Position numbers and translations under genes: made by a program. The notes beneath the pieces were generated by a model. That model was not told the DNA's origin and ran no database searches. It was given only the letters and a program-made list of their open reading frames with translations. Shown here piece after piece: positions 4,735 to 6,674 of a stretch of DNA of 6,674 nt. Origin of the DNA: Lentisphaeria bacterium (GTDB lineage Bacteria > Verrucomicrobiota > Lentisphaeria > Oligosphaerales > Oligosphaeraceae); the NCBI GenBank assembly GCA_024405235.1, contig JAKSPA010000094.1, forward strand, positions 1 through 6,674. The letters are read 5' to 3'. Numbering within the stretch: the first letter of the stretch is position 1; each line of letters begins with the position of its first letter.

Positions 4735-6645
4735 TCAATTAGACGCAGCAGCCGCCTTTGCCGCCAATTCCTCCCAACGGGCGTACTTAGCCTCGACGTC
4801 CGCTTTCGCCGCATTCATCTGTTCGGTCAGTTCGACCGAGCGTGTTCCGTATTTCTGATGGAAATTGGGATCTGCGAAAATCGCCTCGAACTCCGCGACC
4901 TTCTCTTCGGCCTCCATGATCGCCGCCTCCATACCCTCAAGCTCACGCTGTTCTTTATAGGTAAGACGCACGCGCTGAGGCTTCGCGACGCTCTTCTGCG
5001 GCTGCGGTTTCGCAGGTCCCGCCGCATTCAAGGCGGCCTGACGACGTTCCGCACGCTTTTCCAAATAATATTGGTAGTCGCCATGCTGGAAGAAGATCTC
5101 GCCGTTGCCTTCGAATGCCAGAATGTCCGTGCACACGCGATTAAGGAAATAGCGGTCATGCGAGACGACGGCGACGCAGCCTGTGAAGTTCATCAGAGAC
5201 TCCTCGAGCACTCTCAAAGTAGAAAGATCCAAATCGTTGGTCGGCTCGTCCAGCAGCAGGAAATTTCCGCCCTTCTTGAGGATTTTCGCAAGCATCAGAC
5301 GATTTCGTTCGCCACCGGAAAGCTCTCCGACCTTCGTCGTAATCTCTTCGTCCTGAAAGAGAAAACGGCGCAGATAGGTCCATACGGCGACCTTTCGGTT
5401 GCCGAACATCACATAATCGTTGCCCTCGCCTATGTCCTCCACGACGGTCTTTGAATCGTCGAGTTTCGTACGATGCTGATCGATGTAGTTCATTTCGACA
5501 CGCTCGCCTATTCTGACATTGCCTGTCGTGGGCTGCAGTTCGCCGAGAAGCACCTTCAGCAAACTCGTCTTGCCAAGGCCATTTCGACCGAGAATGCCGA
5601 GACGCATTCCGCGCGTGAAATTCAGCGAAAGTCCCTTGAAGAGCGAATGTCCGCCGCGTTCCAGAGAGACGTCGGAAAGCCGCGCGATGATGTCACCGAA
5701 TTGAGCGGGCGGCGGCATCAGCAGTTCGACTTCGCGATCTACTGGCGGCGGCGCCGCGTTCACGGCATCGTTGAAGCGCTGTATTCGGCTCCACGATTTG
5801 GTTCCGCGCGCCTGCGGTCCGCGACGAATCCAGTCGATTTCACGGCGAATGAACGCGAGACGCTTCTCTTCGTTCTGCTGAACGATCTCCTCGCGAATCG
5901 CCTTCTGGCGCAGGAATTCCGTGTAGTTTCCAGGGTAGCTGTAGAGGACGCCGTTCTGCAATTCCAGAATGCGCGTGCACACGCGATCCAGAAAATATCT
6001 GTCGTGCGTCACGAAAAGGCAAGTGCATTTCTGACGGTTCAGATAATCCTCCAGCCACTCGATCGTCTCCGTATCAAGATGGTTCGTCGGTTCGTCAAGC
6101 AGAATCAACTCAGGACGGTCGATGAGAATCTTGCAAAGCGCGACGCGACGCTTTTCGCCGCCGGAGAGCGTTCCAGCAAGCCTGCTGAAATCGGGCACGG
6201 AAAGCGACGTCGCCAATTCCTGCATTCGGCTCTCCAAGGTCCATCCGTCCCGTGCCGCGATCTCACGCTCCAGTTCCTCCAAATCGCTTTGGCGCATCTT
6301 GGGATCATGAGTCTCGTATTTCGCGATGAGATCGAGCGTGCTCTGAGCGCCCGCCAGAATGTTGTCCTTTATTGACAACTCGCCGTCCAATTCGATTTCC
6401 TGCGGGAGATATGCAGAACGCAGTCCCTTTCTCTGAACGATTTCGCCTGAATAGAAATGGTCGCGTCCTGAAAGTATTCGCAAAAAAGACGATTTTCCAG
6501 CGCCGTTGCGGCCGACCAGCCCTACCCTCTCCCCTTCGCGCAGGATGAGCTCCTGGTGGTCGATGAGTACGCGATCGCCTATATTTGTACTTAACTCGGA
6601 AGCAGATAGGACTACTGGTTTTTTTTCTACGGCGGCAGCCGCTAT
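4735..6645 (-). CDS. uup: ABC-F family ATPase, Uup-like (two ABC domains plus C-terminal coiled coil); start codon unclear
   Basis: About 636 residues, the usual Uup length. ABC-F proteins are soluble, lack membrane domains and act on ribosomes; E. coli Uup is also linked to transposon excision and branched DNA. Numbering from the ATA at 6645: domain 1 has Walker A GRNGAGKS (45-52), signature LSGGE (160-164), Walker B LILLDEPTNHLD (180-191) and switch His in VTHDRYFL. The linker WIRRGPQARGTKSWSRIQRF (273-292) is Uup-like. Domain 2 has GRNGLGKT (353-360), LSGGE (442-446), LLLDEPTNDLD (463-473) and VSHDRYFL. A charged coiled-coil tail (about 559-632) matches the Uup C-terminal domain rather than EttA. 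Both catalytic glutamates are present. No ATG, GTG or TTG lies in frame between the TAG at 6648-6646 and Walker A; the first TTG (6483) would remove Walker A. ATA at 6645 behind GAGG is the best start; a base error or edge artefact is equally possible. Confidence 0.9.
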   Translation of the reverse strand: MAAAAVEKKPVVLSASELSTNIGDRVLIDHQELILREGERVGLVGRNGAGKSSFLRILSGRDHFYSGEIVQRKGLRSAYLPQEIELDGELSIKDNILAGAQSTLDLIAKYETHDPKMRQSDLEELEREIAARDGWTLESRMQELATSLSVPDFSRLAGTLSGGEKRRVALCKILIDRPELILLDEPTNHLDTETIEWLEDYLNRQKCTCLFVTHDRYFLDRVCTRILELQNGVLYSYPGNYTEFLRQKAIREEIVQQNEEKRLAFIRREIDWIRRGPQARGTKSWSRIQRFNDAVNAAPPPVDREVELLMPPPAQFGDIIARLSDVSLERGGHSLFKGLSLNFTRGMRLGILGRNGLGKTSLLKVLLGELQPTTGNVRIGERVEMNYIDQHRTKLDDSKTVVEDIGEGNDYVMFGNRKVAVWTYLRRFLFQDEEITTKVGELSGGERNRLMLAKILKKGGNFLLLDEPTNDLDLSTLRVLEESLMNFTGCVAVVSHDRYFLNRVCTDILAFEGNGEIFFQHGDYQYYLEKRAERRQAALNAAGPAKPQPQKSVAKPQRVRLTYKEQRELEGMEAAIMEAEEKVAEFEAIFADPNFHQKYGTRSVELTEQMNAAKADVEAKYARWEELAAKAAAASN

Positions 6646-6650
6646 CTACA

Positions 6651-6654
6651 CCTC
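6651..6654 (-). promoter_or_regulatory. GAGG, possible Shine-Dalgarno of the ABC-F gene
   Basis: GAGG lies 5 nt before the ATA at 6645, which is the first codon after an in-frame TAG. The ATA is followed by an Ala-rich stretch and then VEKKPVVLSASELS, which resembles a normal ABC-F N-terminus. The other gene starts in this window use a 9-nt spacer, so the fit is only fair. Confidence 0.4.
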
Positions 6655-6674
6655 GTAAATTGTAAACTGGCAAT

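Noticed and set aside
5128..5987. 14-nt exact direct repeat CGTGCACACGCGAT at 5128-5141 and 5974-5987
   Set aside because: Both copies encode the same RVCT(R/D)I stretch after the switch histidine of the two ABC domains; this is domain duplication, not a mobile or regulatory repeat.
5473..6375. 300-codon open frame on the plus strand
   Set aside because: Lies fully antisense to the conserved ABC-F gene; the protein has no recognisable family features and reflects codon bias of the real gene.
6305..6673. Open frame of 122 codons on the minus strand at the right edge
   Set aside because: It is shifted relative to the ABC-F frame across the Walker A region and encodes an Arg-rich product without family features; the conserved frame is the real one.

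Overview
This 6.7 kb window is a compact bacterial chromosome segment with six genes, all on the minus strand, so transcription runs from high to low coordinates. The order is uup-like ABC-F ATPase > zinc-ribbon/PH-domain membrane protein > rpsB (ribosomal protein S2) > tsf (elongation factor Ts) > purD (GAR synthetase) > nnrD-like ADP/ATP-dependent NAD(P)HX dehydratase. The last gene is cut by the left edge. I see no mobile element, CRISPR array, tRNA or rRNA. The DNA is moderately GC-rich, with AT-rich gene boundaries. The genes look Gram-negative and environmental or gut-like. A PVC-type bacterium (Kiritimatiellota/Lentisphaerota-like) is only a weak guess from the general look of the proteins.

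Right part (4012-6674): a two-ATPase-domain ABC-F protein of the Uup type ends 21 nt before a small membrane protein (zinc ribbon, two membrane helices, bacterial PH domain), a spacing that suggests one operon. The start of the ABC-F gene lies at the window edge. It has no ATG, GTG or TTG in a usable place; the best candidate is an ATA codon behind a GAGG.

Middle part (2071-4011): the classic rpsB-tsf translation operon. A 253-nt gap before rpsB holds a possible promoter and a leader with a 12-bp perfect palindrome. The 83-nt rpsB-tsf gap holds three CCGATYGG-type arms that can form two mutually exclusive hairpins. After tsf come a hairpin that overlaps its stop codon and then a good intrinsic terminator (stem 2003-2036, T-rich tract 1994-2004), which separates the operon from purD.

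Left part (1-1960): purD followed 9 nt later by an nnrD-like gene, a purine synthesis/metabolite repair pair that is probably co-transcribed. The last dozen or so readable codons of nnrD do not look like the family sequence expected there. Together with the missing start codon at the other end, this suggests that both extreme ends of the window need checking against raw data.

Overall the region is ordinary housekeeping DNA. The points worth a second look are regulatory RNA structures, the non-canonical start, and the uncharacterised zinc-ribbon/PH protein. I did not find a convincing new multi-gene system.
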